Positions 26,566 to 38,494 of a DNA stretch of 64,000 bases are shown here, in pieces; positions within the stretch are counted from its first letter, which is position 1; the number at the start of each line of letters is the position of its first letter. The notes under the pieces were generated by a model, which saw nothing but the letters and a program-made list of their open reading frames with translations, made no database searches and was not told where the DNA came from. The stretch is from Dipteronia dyeriana (lineage: Eukaryota; Streptophyta; Magnoliopsida; Sapindales; Sapindaceae): NCBI GenBank assembly GCA_032871835.1, contig CM065301.1, positions 13,285,291 to 13,349,290 of the forward strand. Reading direction: 5' to 3'. The translations under genes were made by a program, and so were the position numbers.

Positions 26566-27415
26566 TGTCAGGTGGACATCCAGATAGGCACTCAGAAAAT
26601 ATCCTACGAGGCATCATTAAAGAGAAGAAAACCCGAGTAAACCAGTAGCATGACAAGACCTACTCAGGATCAACTAAATTACTCCAAATCAATTAAAAGT
26701 ACTCGGGGTAGACAATAAAGCATCTTCTACTCGGGCTTAAACAACGACACTCTGGACCAACAAGTGTTATTCTTACTCGGGATAAATGCGACCCGAGTAA
26801 GAAACTTGGTGCTTAGTTTATACGGATTGATTTATTAAATACACGAAGATAACCATCATGAAGGAATCCCAAAGAGAACAGAATACTAAGCTAGAAGAAT
26901 CCTCAATCAGGAAACAACTTGATTTCGCTACAAAGACTACATTCTTATAAGGAAACAAGTCCAAATAAAACTGCACTACTAGAATCTCACTCGATTTCCA
27001 TAAGAGACTCCGAAACAGGAAAGAAGACAAATCAACCTCAAGCAAGTAACCGAATCACAATTAAATACAAAGATCTTGTATTACTTGTACAAAGCAGATT
27101 AGAGTTCTATAAACATATAAATAGACCCATAATCTCGTCCCAAAAAGAGATATAGGCAAAATAACATACACAACAAGCAACGAAAAAATACAGAGAGAAG
27201 AAAGAGAGATCGAGAGCTTGCAAACATCATATTTTCATAGTGGATTTTGGCTTGGGTGATCCTTCAACCACCCGTGGACGTTTCTCCGGTCATCGGAGTT
27301 TTACCACGTAAAACTTGTCTTCGTTACTCTCTCTGAATCTCTTTCTCTTTGAATTAATAGCCGAAATCCAATCCTCGTTGGCTTTTCTGATACAATCCAG
27401 AAATCGACATCAACA
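26566..27415. mobile_element. Solo LTR
   Basis: It starts TGTCAGGTGGACATCC and ends ATCGACATCAACA (TG...CA). The flanks AAAAT and ATAAT match at 4 of 5 bases. The interior has several ACTCGGG motifs, a TATAAATAG box at about 27117 and TTTTACCACGTAAAAC near 27300. No internal retrotransposon sequence adjoins it. Confidence 0.65.
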
Positions 27416-28394
27416 ATAATTATATTGCATGATATGCAAATGGCTATTAAAAAAATATTTATTAGATAATAATTTATTAAACTATTAGTTCAATGGTTAC
27501 AACTTACAAGAATGAATCAGAAATGAAACTCCTATTTCAGTAGAGATTTCTACCCACAATTGCGATTTATGAGTAAATTTACCCACAATTATGTCGCCTG
27601 AAGGACGAATTTTAGTTTTCGTTACAATAAAATGTCTATAAGGATGAAATTTGGAAAAACCAAACTTGGTTTATTTAGAACCCTATCGTCCCACTACCCA
27701 CCCACCCACATCTCACTCTCATCATAACCTTGCAATCACAATCGAGCCTCATTTAATGTTTCTTTCACCACCAGCATCGAATCACTCGCTTGAAACAAAA
27801 GCAAAGCTTATCCATTTTGTTAATGTTTCGAATTTATTAATTAAAACATACTATTATATATAACCTCTATATGTTGTTAAATTTTTATTATAAATTAATT
27901 ACAATAATTTATTTTCTTGTTAAAAAATGTTTATTGTAGTATTTAATTAACTATTTTTTTCAAATCACATATTACCAGATGAAATGGTCTATCGTTAATC
28001 GTATACGAATTAGAGAGACTTTCTTTACATTTTTCAATTTAATCGATAAATGTAATATTTGAATTCCTATCACAAAAGGAAGAATAAATGTACAACAGCA
28101 GTCTAAAAAGTAGTTTTGAATTTTATTTATTTATTTATTATATTTATCAAAATACATATATAATTTTCCGTAATTTTTTGAATTAATCTATAGTAATTAA
28201 TATAAAAAATTTAAGCAATTTTAATTATGATCTTTGACTTTTAGAAAAACTTTAAAAAATAAAGACAAAAAATAAAAAATATAATATCGATAAATCATAA
28301 TCAAAAATAAATATTTTTTTGTCTTAATAAAATAACCTCTAAAATTTCTTTTCTTTTTTTTCCCCTTTTCTTTCCAAAAAAAAATGATAAACTT
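27416..28394. other. AT-rich sequence; no gene seen
   Basis: No supported coding sequence. This may be the remains of the left part of the CACTA element whose right end follows. Confidence 0.4.
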
Positions 28395-28777
28395 TTTAGG
28401 GATGAATAATTTTCGTCCCAACAGACATTCTAATGGGACGAATGATTGATTTCGTCTCAATACACATCCTAGTGGGACAGATTATTTTCGTCCCTAAAAG
28501 TCTTGATATTTTTGTATTTTTTAGGAACGAATAATTTTTTTCATCCCAATACACATTCTATTGGGACAAATATTTTTCATCCCTAAAAGTTTCGTCGGGT
28601 TTGTCCTCTTTAGGGACGAATAATTTGTTTCGTCCCAATAGACGTTCTATTAGGATAATTTTTTTCGCCCCTAAGTTTTTTTAGATTTTAAACTTTTAGG
28701 GACGAATATGTTATTGTATCACAATATATATTTTATTGGGACGAATTTCATCCCTATAACCTATTTTTCTTGTAGTG
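28395..28777. mobile_element. CACTA (En/Spm) transposon right terminus
   Basis: The segment ends CTTGTAGTG, the inverse of the CACTACAAG TIR. It contains about six degenerate subterminal repeats of the type TTAGGGACGAATAAT and CGTCCCAATA in both orientations. The flank CATCAAGATTAGC matches block C copy 3, so this is where the element entered block C. The left TIR was not found, so it is a truncated end. Confidence 0.78.
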
Positions 28778-29893
28778 CATCAAGATTAGCATAATAGGAT
28801 CCACCTTTTGATATTTATTGAAATTGTTTCGATCTTTCATTCAACTCTCTTTGAAATCAAGTAACGTTATTTTATCTAAATTTATGATTCAAATGTTGTG
28901 ATATCTCTAAAATTCAACAATATAATTCTAATTTTAAAAAAATCAATGATATCATATCATATAGATACTAAATTTGAATAAAATAATATTCTTGTATCAA
29001 ATATATATGAACTCTTACATTATTTAAACTATGGAAAAAGAAAATAATCGATTCATCTTCACTGTCGAATTAAATTAATTAACGTGTATAACGAAATTCA
29101 AAGAAGATTTATTATAAAATTCTAAGGGTCAATGAAGGTTGTGGGTTGAATTTTAGAATTAACTTAATATTTTTGTTTCTAACTCAAAACTAAAAGATAT
29201 ATAAACGAGATCAATGATATATATTAGTATCATATAGAGAGAACATCAATTGATGGGTACAAATGTTACACTCCACACATTTATATTGTGGATGTCATGC
29301 GCGCAACATGATATAACTTAAAATAAAAATTGATCATGGTGATTGGTGAGTGGGTTTCTCATAACATAACATGAGAGATTATTGTAGAATAATATATAGA
29401 AAGAATTGGTATATATATTATGTCACGTGGTATATATGGATACTTAATTTATATGATTGGACGGTGCACTGCATATCTATTCCACCAAATCAAGTTTTGT
29501 GTGAATGGATAAATGTATCCCTACTCAGGAGAAAAGTAGAAGATACTAGAGAGTAATTGACATTTATGGAGGCGGAGAACTGTGAGACCAAAAGGCGGTT
29601 TCCTAAGTGGACCAGAATCTTCATAAAATAAATAATAAAAAAAAAAACTTTTAACAAGATGACACGTTGAGAAGACGATGGAACATGAATAAAAGCACCT
29701 TCAACCTTGTCATTGCTTACTAAAAACAACACAGTGTCATATATATATATAACATTTTATTTTCCGGCCAGATCATCTTCAACTTTATATATATATAGTT
29801 GATTGAAATTTGAAAATGACACAAGACATTACCTAGAACTTAATTTGCCTTTAACTACATCACTTTTGGGGTCCTGCATGTAACGAAAAATGT
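28778..29893. repeat. Duplicated block C, copy 2
   Basis: It is nearly identical to 59655-60725 by eye, including a 61-codon open frame repeated letter for letter (29371 and 60206). Homology stops after ACGAAAAATGTT at 29893. Given the closeness of copies 2 and 3, copy 1 is the most diverged. Confidence 0.88.
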
Positions 29894-30472
29894 TTATTAC
29901 GTGAAAATAACGAGATTTATCACCTTTGATTTTATTGTGTGTTACAATGATGCTACCGTTTTAATAACTTAAGTATAAAAAATATATATTATGATGAATT
30001 ATATAAATTACTCATAAACTTTAATTTTAAAAGACAACTTGTTGAACTCGTCTATATGTCCCCAAAAAATTTGTTTGAAAAACTTATCTCTCTTCAAAAA
30101 AGTTGTATCTCTACGGATTCTACACAAGAAGATAAAAACATCTCCAATACTGTTCTATATTTATATGCTAATGCTAAAATTTGGTATGGAGTGCAAAAAT
30201 CTTCCTACAATAAAGTGTCAAATATCATGTCAAATTTGTCGTATGCTAAACTTTGTATCAAATTTGGTATATGCTAAACTTTATATCAAATTTAACACAC
30301 AATTTGACACACAATATAACATATGCTAAATTTGGTACAACAATAAATGTCCCTTTTTAAATTACAAAAATACCATTATTTATATATTTAAAATATTTAA
30401 AATAATTTAAATTTAATGCACATTAATGTTATTTCAATCAAATTTAGTTCATTAGATACAATTGTTGACGGT
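29894..30472. other. Non-coding sequence with short AAATTTGGTAT-type repeats
   Basis: Around 30170-30340 variants of ATGCTAAA and TATCAAATTTGG recur several times. No gene is supported. Confidence 0.45.
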
Positions 30473-32051
30473 GATTTTTGGATGGATCACACGTCGAACA
30501 ATATATATTTGAGATCACACAATCGCTAATTACGAACAATTACAGAATTAAAGAGAACACAGATTTTACGTGGTAAAACCCCAAGATGAGGAAACATCCA
30601 CGGTTGCCGGTGACAGCGAGAAAAATCTACTATAATATAATGATTACACACACACTCTCTCTCTCTCTCTATTTTCCTACCCTTTATGGCCCCGTTTGGT
30701 GCGCAAGATTGGATTGGACTATTTCATGGGATTGGATTGGATTGAGATGAGACTGGGATTAGATAAGATTGGATTGGACTGGACTGGACTGGACTGGACT
30801 AAATTAATAATATGCTGTGTTTGGAGAAACGTGGGACTTGACTGAATTAAGATCATGTTTTGTTTGGTAAAAAATGAGATTGTACTAAATTTGATAATAT
30901 TTTGAAATTGAATAATAAATTATTGAAATATGTATTTAAAGAAAATAAATGTTTTAATTTATATATTATTAATGTTTTAATGTATTTAATATTTTATATA
31001 TTTTGCAATTTGTTTATTTAATAAAATATTATATATATATACACACACACACACATGTGAGACTATTAAGAGAAATTATGATTGATATAATCACGGTCCT
31101 TAATAATCGAATGAAAATTGAATAACAAATTAGTATTTGTCATATGTTTGGTACAATTTTTGATTGGATTTATATATATATATATATATATATATATCAT
31201 ATTATTACTTTTTTATTAAAAGTAAAGTTATAGTATTTAATTTATTAAAAATATTTTTAAATAAAAAACATTTTTTTAAAAGTGAACAAACATAAATGAA
31301 TCTAAAAATAAATTAAATTACAACTTATGTATGAAATTATTATAAATTAAAAAAAAAGATAATGAAAAGAAAAAAAGAAAAAAAAAAGAAATGGTTTTAG
31401 TCTCGGGACTAATAAACCCACCGGTATAGGTGGGTTTATTTAGTCTCATGTTGATGGGACTATTGGGTACTGTTGGGAGATAAAATCCCAGTCCCATGCG
31501 GTTGCCAAACATAGGATTATGAGTAAATTAGTCCAATCCTAGTCCAAACCCAGGCAACAAACAGGGCCTATGGGTATTATTAGAGTCTATTTATACATAC
31601 ATAGAACTCTAATTCGTCATATACAAGTAAATAAAGTTGACGTGTTTGAGTCGTTTTATTATTCTTTCCTGTTTTACGTTTTTCACGCGTTAGGTCTCTT
31701 GCCCAATTTGGATTCTGGCATTGATAAGGAAATTCGCTTCCTTATCAAAGTGTGCTTCGAGATATCTTACTGGAGTAGGACTCATTCTGCATGTGTTTGG
31801 TAGAATCCACGTGTTGATCCGCCGATCATCTACCAAAACTTGAACAAGCTTATTCACCCCAATCAGTTATTCAATCTCGACCGGGGGTTTTGTCTCGACC
31901 GTCTCAATAGCCCCGACTAGGTGTCATGAGACCATCTTTGGTTAGCTTAGGTAGGTTCAGGAAGGATGGCTTTTGGTGACATGGCATCTCTATCTCCCGT
32001 ATCTTTGGGTAATTATGTTGACTCATCATTCTTCAGATTTTATCAATAACA
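30473..32051 (-). repeat. 3' LTR of the gypsy element, with a MITE inside
   Basis: It starts TGTTGACGGTG and ends TATCAATAACA. The first part (GGATCACACGTCGAAC, ATTTTACGTGGTAAAACCC) and the last part (TAGGTAGGTTCA, GGTGACATGGCATCTC) match the LTR at 45056-45357. The MITE at 30688-31568 interrupts it. It is longer than its partner, which has lost an internal segment. Confidence 0.75.
30688..31568. mobile_element. PIF/Harbinger-type MITE inside an LTR
   Basis: The ends GGCCCCGTTTGGTGCGCAAG and the inverse of GGCCCTGTTTGTTGCCTGGG form a TIR. They are flanked by TAT at 30685-30687 and 31569-31571. The interior starts with GGATTGGATTGG/GGACTGGACT repeats and has no transposase. The other LTR lacks it. 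Confidence 0.82.
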
Positions 32052-32099
32052 ATACCCCATTAATTACACGGGGTCAGATAAATAATTGTCGCAAATAGG

Positions 32100-33300
32100 G
32101 CGCGTTCGGTTGCATGTGTTTAATTCACTATATTATTTTTGTCTTGTAATCCATTAATACCCTTTAATGCGCTGCAGTTATCAACCACGCATATTCTGGC
32201 TGACGAAATCATTGCGTATCTTTTTCGAAATTCAAATGGGGCGTGGTCTTCGGTTCTCGTGCATCTTCCCCCACTTTCGGCTAACGTCGTATGCCTTCCT
32301 GGTGACATCACTTGCTTGTATATATTTTCTTAAGGTGTTTCATTTCTCTTTTCATGATTCGATATTTTCTCAAAAGACAACCCTTAACTTTTCTTCCCTT
32401 CGAACTTCTTGCTCTTCTCAGATCTTCCATCCTTTCAATCGTTTTTTCAAGGTATGGATCCTATTCCTCATCATCAATATTTTGAGCTTCTTCTTCGTGC
32501 CATTGATGCTAGCGATAACGAGAATATTGCTAGGCTCGAGTCCATTCTCTAGGGTCATCTTCCTTTTTCTTACCAACCCACTGCATTAAACGTGGATTAT
32601 TCTATGGTTCACCCAGAGTTTGCTCATTTCCTCTCTGACCTTTCTGACTCTGATTCAGTTGATGTTTATGTCGATATGTCGAAACGAAGTGGCTCCAGAT
32701 GGACTCTCAGGGCTCTTCCAAGGAATCTGCATGGGCAACAATCGATTTGAAAATATCCTCGCAACTTCTCAAAATGAAGGACGTACCACGGGAGCGACAA
32801 GCTTCGATGTTGAGGTTCAGCGCCGACCATCCCTGTTCATTTGACTTGGAGATAAACGTTGTGATTGAGGTCGAGCTAGTGAAGTTTAAGGACCGATTTG
32901 ATTTGACCAGTGCATAAAAATTGTACTGTAGCAGCGATCAGGCTGTATGGAACCCTACCCCCGGTGCGGTTGCTATATACGGGGCCATGTTATCCTCAGG
33001 GGTTACTCTCCCCCTTCAACCTTTCATCGCTCGATTCTTGGCAAATGCTGGCATTACTCCTGCCCAACTGACCTCCAATTCTTACTGGGTGTTGGTCAGT
33101 TTGGGGCATCTATGGAAAAAGCTTGGGGCAAAACAGCCCCCGACCCCACAAGAGATCCGCATATTTTATACACTTAACCGATCTGATAGTGGAGGAACTT
33201 TCTACCTTCAATCCACATCTCAAAGCTTATGCATTCCTCATGGATATAAGGGGAAACATGTACCCCCTTCGGATAAAGATCATAAGGGATTTATCTAGGG
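32100..33300 (+). pseudogene. Accessory ORF of the gypsy element, 5' part (gypsy-type transposon domain)
   Basis: The + strand frame 32921-33298 contains VAIYGAMLSSGVTLPLQPFI, then ARFLANAGITPAQLTSNSYW and TPQEIRIFYTLNRS. These match the plant 'putative gypsy type transposon' domain (Pfam Transposase_28 family, from memory) found in accessory ORFs of gypsy elements. Adjacent frames at 32139-32917 appear to be its broken N-terminal part. It runs antisense to gag-pol. The function is unknown; this copy is disrupted by stops and by the nested element. Confidence 0.6.
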
Positions 33301-33375
33301 GTTCCCTTCCTCAAAAAAGTACTAGAAGAGCAAGTGGTTCTTCGTTGGAGGTGACTGGGGTGAAGTAGTCGTCGC

Positions 33376-34925
33376 TAATGTGATGTAAATCGTGTTTATA
33401 AAAACAATACTCGCAAGTGCACGAATCGTGAAGATATCGTACAGTGACAAGTAAGGATCGTTCCCACGAGGACTAGAGATTTACCGGTTAAATCTAATTC
33501 TAATTACAGCTAAATTAAAAGTAACCAAAAAGATTGTTGTGAAGAGATTGTTTGAAGATTGAATTAAAACTAAATTATCCTATGAAAGCAATTTAACAAA
33601 GAATTGGTGTTGTGATCAAGAGATGGAAGAATTAGGTCATCAATGCTCCCCGACTATGTTTACTTAATGTTTCGAATTGACTTTAAAACAAAATATTAAT
33701 CAAGTTAAGAGTTTGTTCTTATCTTAAGTATGATTGTTACCGTATGATCCTGGGATGAATCAAGTGTTCTCAATTACAATTTACCCATAGATCAATGGCG
33801 CAAACTACAATCGAGAACCCATTAAGTGCAAGAACAATGAACCAAAACCTACTTGCATAGATCAATGCTAAGATCAGCTGTATCCATTCAATTGAATATT
33901 AATTAAGATTACGTATATATCAATACTCCAACCTCAATCATTAAATTATCAAAACCCTAAACTCATGCCAACGTATGATCATGCATTAACAAGAATAAAG
34001 AATTAAGACATATGATGAATTGAATAAATCAAAACTCGAATTAATGAAAATATTGTCAATTCTAATAAAGAGCATTCATAGAGGTTCACATTGATTCCAT
34101 AATATGAGTTAGTTACACATAATGAAAATAAGAGATGAGAAAGAAAAGATAAAACCCATCTTGGCCATCAATGAGTTCTTCAAGTCTTCAATGATGAATT
34201 CTTCTTCTTCGTTCTTGAATATTCGATGTGTAAAGATGAATGGAAGGTGTATGGTGATGGAGTGGTAGGGGACGGCCCCCTTGGTGGCTTGGGACCTCCC
34301 TTCGTTTCTCTCTCCGAAATTATGGTTCACATGGGGTTTAAATAGGTATAGATACTATGTCATGTCCTTAAACAACAAGGAAATCAATTCCAATATAGAA
34401 CTCTACCTTTTTGGGATTTTATTTCTTTCATAATCCAATAAAAAGACTACTTATTGAAGGAATATTAGAATTAGGTTTCAACTTGTTTGCACAAGACTCC
34501 CAAACAATTCCAAGAAGGAAATATTTCCCATTCCGACAATTTGGAAAATAAATCTCGTCATTATTCACGGAATTATGACTGATCTGACCATCAGTTACTA
34601 AAACGGGCATAACGTCTTCTAGAAATATCGGAATTGCAATCCGTAAAGTGGAACGGAAACTAGACTTCCAGGGCTTTCAATCCATAGGTAATAGGACACA
34701 CAATATGATCGGAGCTGAGAGATATAGGCCCCGAAATATGACTGTTCTGCACTGGCCGAAAATCGACTTTTTGTTCTTTTTCTCCAAAATAACATCTAAC
34801 ACCTCTTGAATGGAATGTGACATGTACATGCTCAAAAAACACATAAAATACCTAATTTTACCCAAGATAAATGCACAAATAATAGGAAATGGGGATCTAA
34901 AACATGTACAGAAATAGACCGATCA
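33376..34925 (-). repeat. 3' LTR of the nested element
   Basis: It runs from TAATGTGATGTAAATCG (first base pair TG changed to TA) to GAAATAGACCGATCA. A TATA-like TATTTAAACC lies on the minus strand near 34340. Confidence 0.88.
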
Positions 34926-37150
34926 AATACCCCGAAACCTATCTTTTGCTAGTCCTCGAGCAAAACTAGAATAAAAACAAAAACTAAAAACAAACGAAAA
35001 TCTAAAAATAAAATAAAAATAAACTAAGTCACTTTCGTGAGGAACACGATAGCATTGAACGTATGCTACAAGCCTTTAAACCTCTAGGTGTCCCTAGTAG
35101 GAGGAGTTTTGTCTCCTGAGGGTTTACGGTTATGCTACCCACAAACATATTTCTACGAAAAACCAAATAGTCAAAACACAAACTTAAATGTACCATTCAA
35201 AACCAATACATGCTAGAGCCACTGAATAAAGACTAAAATTATGCCACAAATTTGAATGCATGCTTATTTTTAATGAAAAGCCCATACTCAAGACACTCTA
35301 GCTTCAAAAACGCATTCGTTAAATGCCATAGATATAATTCGCCTCGACTCTAATTCTCACAGGATGTAACTCATTGATTTCACACATAACCTAGGCAAAT
35401 ACACTCATCCAGCATATGCGAATGGAGTTTATGCACAAGAAATTTAAAGATATAATCGCATATGAATATATAATAAAAAGAACGCTTGATTTTATGCAAA
35501 GGATCTCATGAATGAATCAGATACTAAGAACAAGATAGAGCACATGTTTACCTTTACTCTCGAGCTAGCATTCCCAAAAGATCAATTAGGTCTTTTCTTT
35601 GGTTGTAACAGGGCCATTGGGTGAAGTTAAGAAAGAACGAGAAAAGGATAGCAAACAAACCTAGGATCATATCGAGAAATTCTTCGGTATTCTTCATACT
35701 CGATTGAATTTCTTCAAATTCTTCATTCCACTTGCATTCAGGCTTCTTGAACAATTTTCGTTCATTCTCCTTCTTGAGTTGATTTTGATTTCTCATCACT
35801 TTCATAATAAAGCTCTTTCCCTTTCACTTATATTCGATCTCATTCATTTATCTTTCTTTCTTTTTTTCTTTTTTTCTTTTTTTTTTTCATTTTTTTATTC
35901 ACTCTTTTTTTATATATAAGATGAGAATTTGTACATCAATTACATAGTTCTTCCAACACCTTCTTTGCATTTGATCTTCTAGCTTTGTATTAGTACATGC
36001 ACATCACAAATCACCCATTTCGAACTCTCTTCAATTATCTTCATCACCTCAATATGATCCCAAGCTATAAGGTATGGTTAATATATGACTCACTGAGGTT
36101 AAGTAAATGTGGGTGATGAAAGAAAAAGGCTTATAGTGTTTGGCTTCAACATTGGCTATGGAGCACACACATAAGGTAGGAAATATTTAAGGCATTTTAA
36201 GTGAGTTAAAGCACACATTGCCTATATCACTTCTAATGGTTCAACCAAAATAAGAGCAAAGTTCACATGTGATATCTTTTTATGATGAATATTCTTTAAT
36301 ATCCAATGCATAACCTATTGAGATCAATTTCTAATGCTAAGAACCTAATGAGTGTTTAGGAGTAGAAACAAAAGAACCCTCTATAATGATATTGATGTAC
36401 GCTTTTTGGCTTAGTGAACTCACAAGGGTAGTCTCCACTATTAATCATGGCAGTCCAACTAAGGATCCTATACACTATCATATCAAAAGCATGCCATAAA
36501 TTTTGAAAAATGCAATGCACTACTCTAAGTGGCAAGACGTTAGTTTAAACTCAGTGAATAAAGCATATATTACGGCTCTTAAAGCACACAAAAGAAGTAT
36601 CGAAAAATATAGGACAAACAATTCAAAAACTGGTGACATTCTAAAACGACATACGTCTGTTCTTACCACATATCTCTCAAATGATTAAATAAAAGTTAAC
36701 CAAACTTTAACACAATAAACAACACATATAAACAAACACTTTTCATTTAGAAAGTATTTCAAAATTCGAATCGAAAAAATGAGAAAACAGACGTTGAAAA
36801 CAGTTCACGTGCAGAATTGCAAAAACAGGGCATCGCCCATGACCTTTGGTCGAAGAAACATTCATAACTTTTAAACTACTGCCAAGAATTTTACGTTCTT
36901 TATACTATTAGATTCGTATTGAAAAATCAAAGAACTCCACATGGACAGAAAAATTTATTTCCTCACCAATAAATACATTTTTAATAAAACGTTTGCCTCA
37001 AAAAATTTCAAAAAAGGGCATTTTTTTCGTAGATTTGAACAAATCGCTCAATAAAATATAATAAACATGAATTCACACCCCCAAACCTAATCTAAACATT
37101 GTCCTCAATGTTTATATGACATTAAAAATATGGACAATAAATAAAGAAAA
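34926..37150. other. Internal 3' region of the nested element; no gene
   Basis: The minus-strand phrase TTTGCTCGAGGACTAGCAAA next to the LTR, and GAGGACAATGTTTAGATTAG near 37090, are recurrent landmarks of Athila-type non-autonomous elements. The intervening 2 kb is non-coding and CT/AG-rich. Confidence 0.6.
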
Positions 37151-37288
37151 AGTATGGAAGGAAAGAACTCGAAATACAAAATACTAAAGAAAACTAGAAA
37201 CAAAAACAAAAACAAAAAGTTACCTAGGTGGGTTGCCTCCCACCAAGCGCTTTATTTAACGTCTCGGCAAGACGGATGCTTGGATAAA

Positions 37289-37918
37289 TCAACCAAATTC
37301 CAATGTCTCAAATTTACGCTTAAGCGCGATCAAGTCTTGGAAAAAAATTTCACGTGTCGGCATGTTCCTACACACAATAAGCAAAGGCAAGTAAATGTTC
37401 AATTTAAAGTATGGTGAAATAAGTTCAGAAAACCACTTATTCCATTTGATGTTGTGTAGGCTGCTCGAAAAAGCTATGGGGGGAACATAAGGCTTGAGTT
37501 CCTTGTATAGGAGCGGTGCCTCAAAAGGGACATCTTCCACCTCCTTCGTTTTTTCTTCCATCTCCTCCTTTTCAACTTCTTCACCTACAACACTAGAAAA
37601 ATCATTAGAAAATTAATGGGTTACTATGGTATCGATAATCTCATCATTCGAAGGGATGTTGGTAGATTCTTCCTGCTCCATTTGGTAGGGGAATTTTTCG
37701 GGCTCTTCCTTTTGAAAATCATCTATCAATTGCTCAATTTGTGTTTCTATATTTCTTAATGAAGCTTCAAAATTTTGCAATCTCACATCAGTGTCTTGGA
37801 ATCTCTTATCCGTATTTTGTATAAATTGCTTCATTGTATTCTCCAATGATGGTGAGACCGGCTGCTCATAGGTATTGACTTTATTGTAGCTCCACGAGAA
37901 GTTTGATGATTCTTCCAA
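37289..37918 (-). pseudogene. Gag-like coiled-coil segment of the nested element
   Basis: The minus frame 37918-37613 reads SLENTMKQFIQNTDKRFQDT and LRNIETQIEQLIDDF, a heptad-rich segment typical of Athila-type gag C-termini. After a TAA, the next frame (37561-37289) continues PYVPPIAFSSSLHN and ALKRKFETLEFG, corresponding to the gag-protease boundary (PPIPFPQRL-type) in degenerate form. There is no active-site DSG of a protease. Confidence 0.6.
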
Positions 37919-38337
37919 TTCGAGTTGTAAGTATTGTCATATGGTTCATAACTCGACCACTGATTGTGGGAATTTCCATATGGTTCATTAATAGGCCACG
38001 AATTGTAGGAATTTTCAAATGGTTCATTAATAGGCCACGGATTGTAGGAATTTTCAAATGGTTCATGCATAGGCCTCATGTTGTAGGAATTCAACGCTTG
38101 AGTCTGTTTTTCAACATATTCTAGAAATTCTCCTCTCAAATGGCAGCCCCATAGATCATGACCAACTATTCCACATATCTTGCAAACCTTTTGTTTTCTC
38201 CTCGGAGTCATCGAAATCATCTCCTCTATCTGTTGACTTAAATCAGCTAGTTGCATAGTAAATCCATGAAGTGTTTCTCTTTCCTCATCATAAGCGTGCT
38301 GTCCGTAGAAGTTCATTGTACCTAAAAAAGAAAACAA
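37831..38337 (-). CDS. Gag-like protein with zinc knuckle (nested element)
   Basis: The frame starts just inside the PBS. It has a CCHC knuckle CKICGIVGHDLWGC at residues 57-70. Four to five 13-residue repeats then follow (NEPFENSYNSWPI type), encoded by a 39-bp tandem repeat at about 37930-38085. It probably packages element RNA using proteins from autonomous relatives. The frame is open, but its C-terminus overlaps the next gag frame with a shift, so it may be a truncated gag. Confidence 0.55.
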   Translation of the reverse strand: MFSFLGTMNFYGQHAYDEERETLHGFTMQLADLSQQIEEMISMTPRRKQKVCKICGIVGHDLWGCHLRGEFLEYVEKQTQALNSYNMRPMHEPFENSYNPWPINEPFENSYNSWPINEPYGNSHNQWSSYEPYDNTYNSNWKNHQTSRGATIKSIPMSSRSHHHWRIQ

Positions 38338-38476
38338 GAAAAAGGAAATAAAAAGAAAACAAATAAAACAAATGAAACAAAAAAAAAATGAATAAAAACT
38401 ATTAATTAATGATTACTACAAAAAAAAATAACTAAAACTGAAACTAGAAATAACCAATAAATTCTTCTAATCCCCG

Positions 38477-38494
38477 GCAACGGCGCCAAAAACT
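38477..38494 (-). other. Primer-binding site of the nested element
   Basis: TGGCGCCGTTGCCGGGGA on the minus strand, just downstream of the 5' LTR, is the typical PBS of Athila-type gypsy elements. Confidence 0.85.

Noticed and set aside
29371..29556. 61-codon frame identical at 29371 and 60206
   Set aside because: The identity reflects recent duplication of the whole non-coding C block; the third copy does not keep the frame and no domain is seen.
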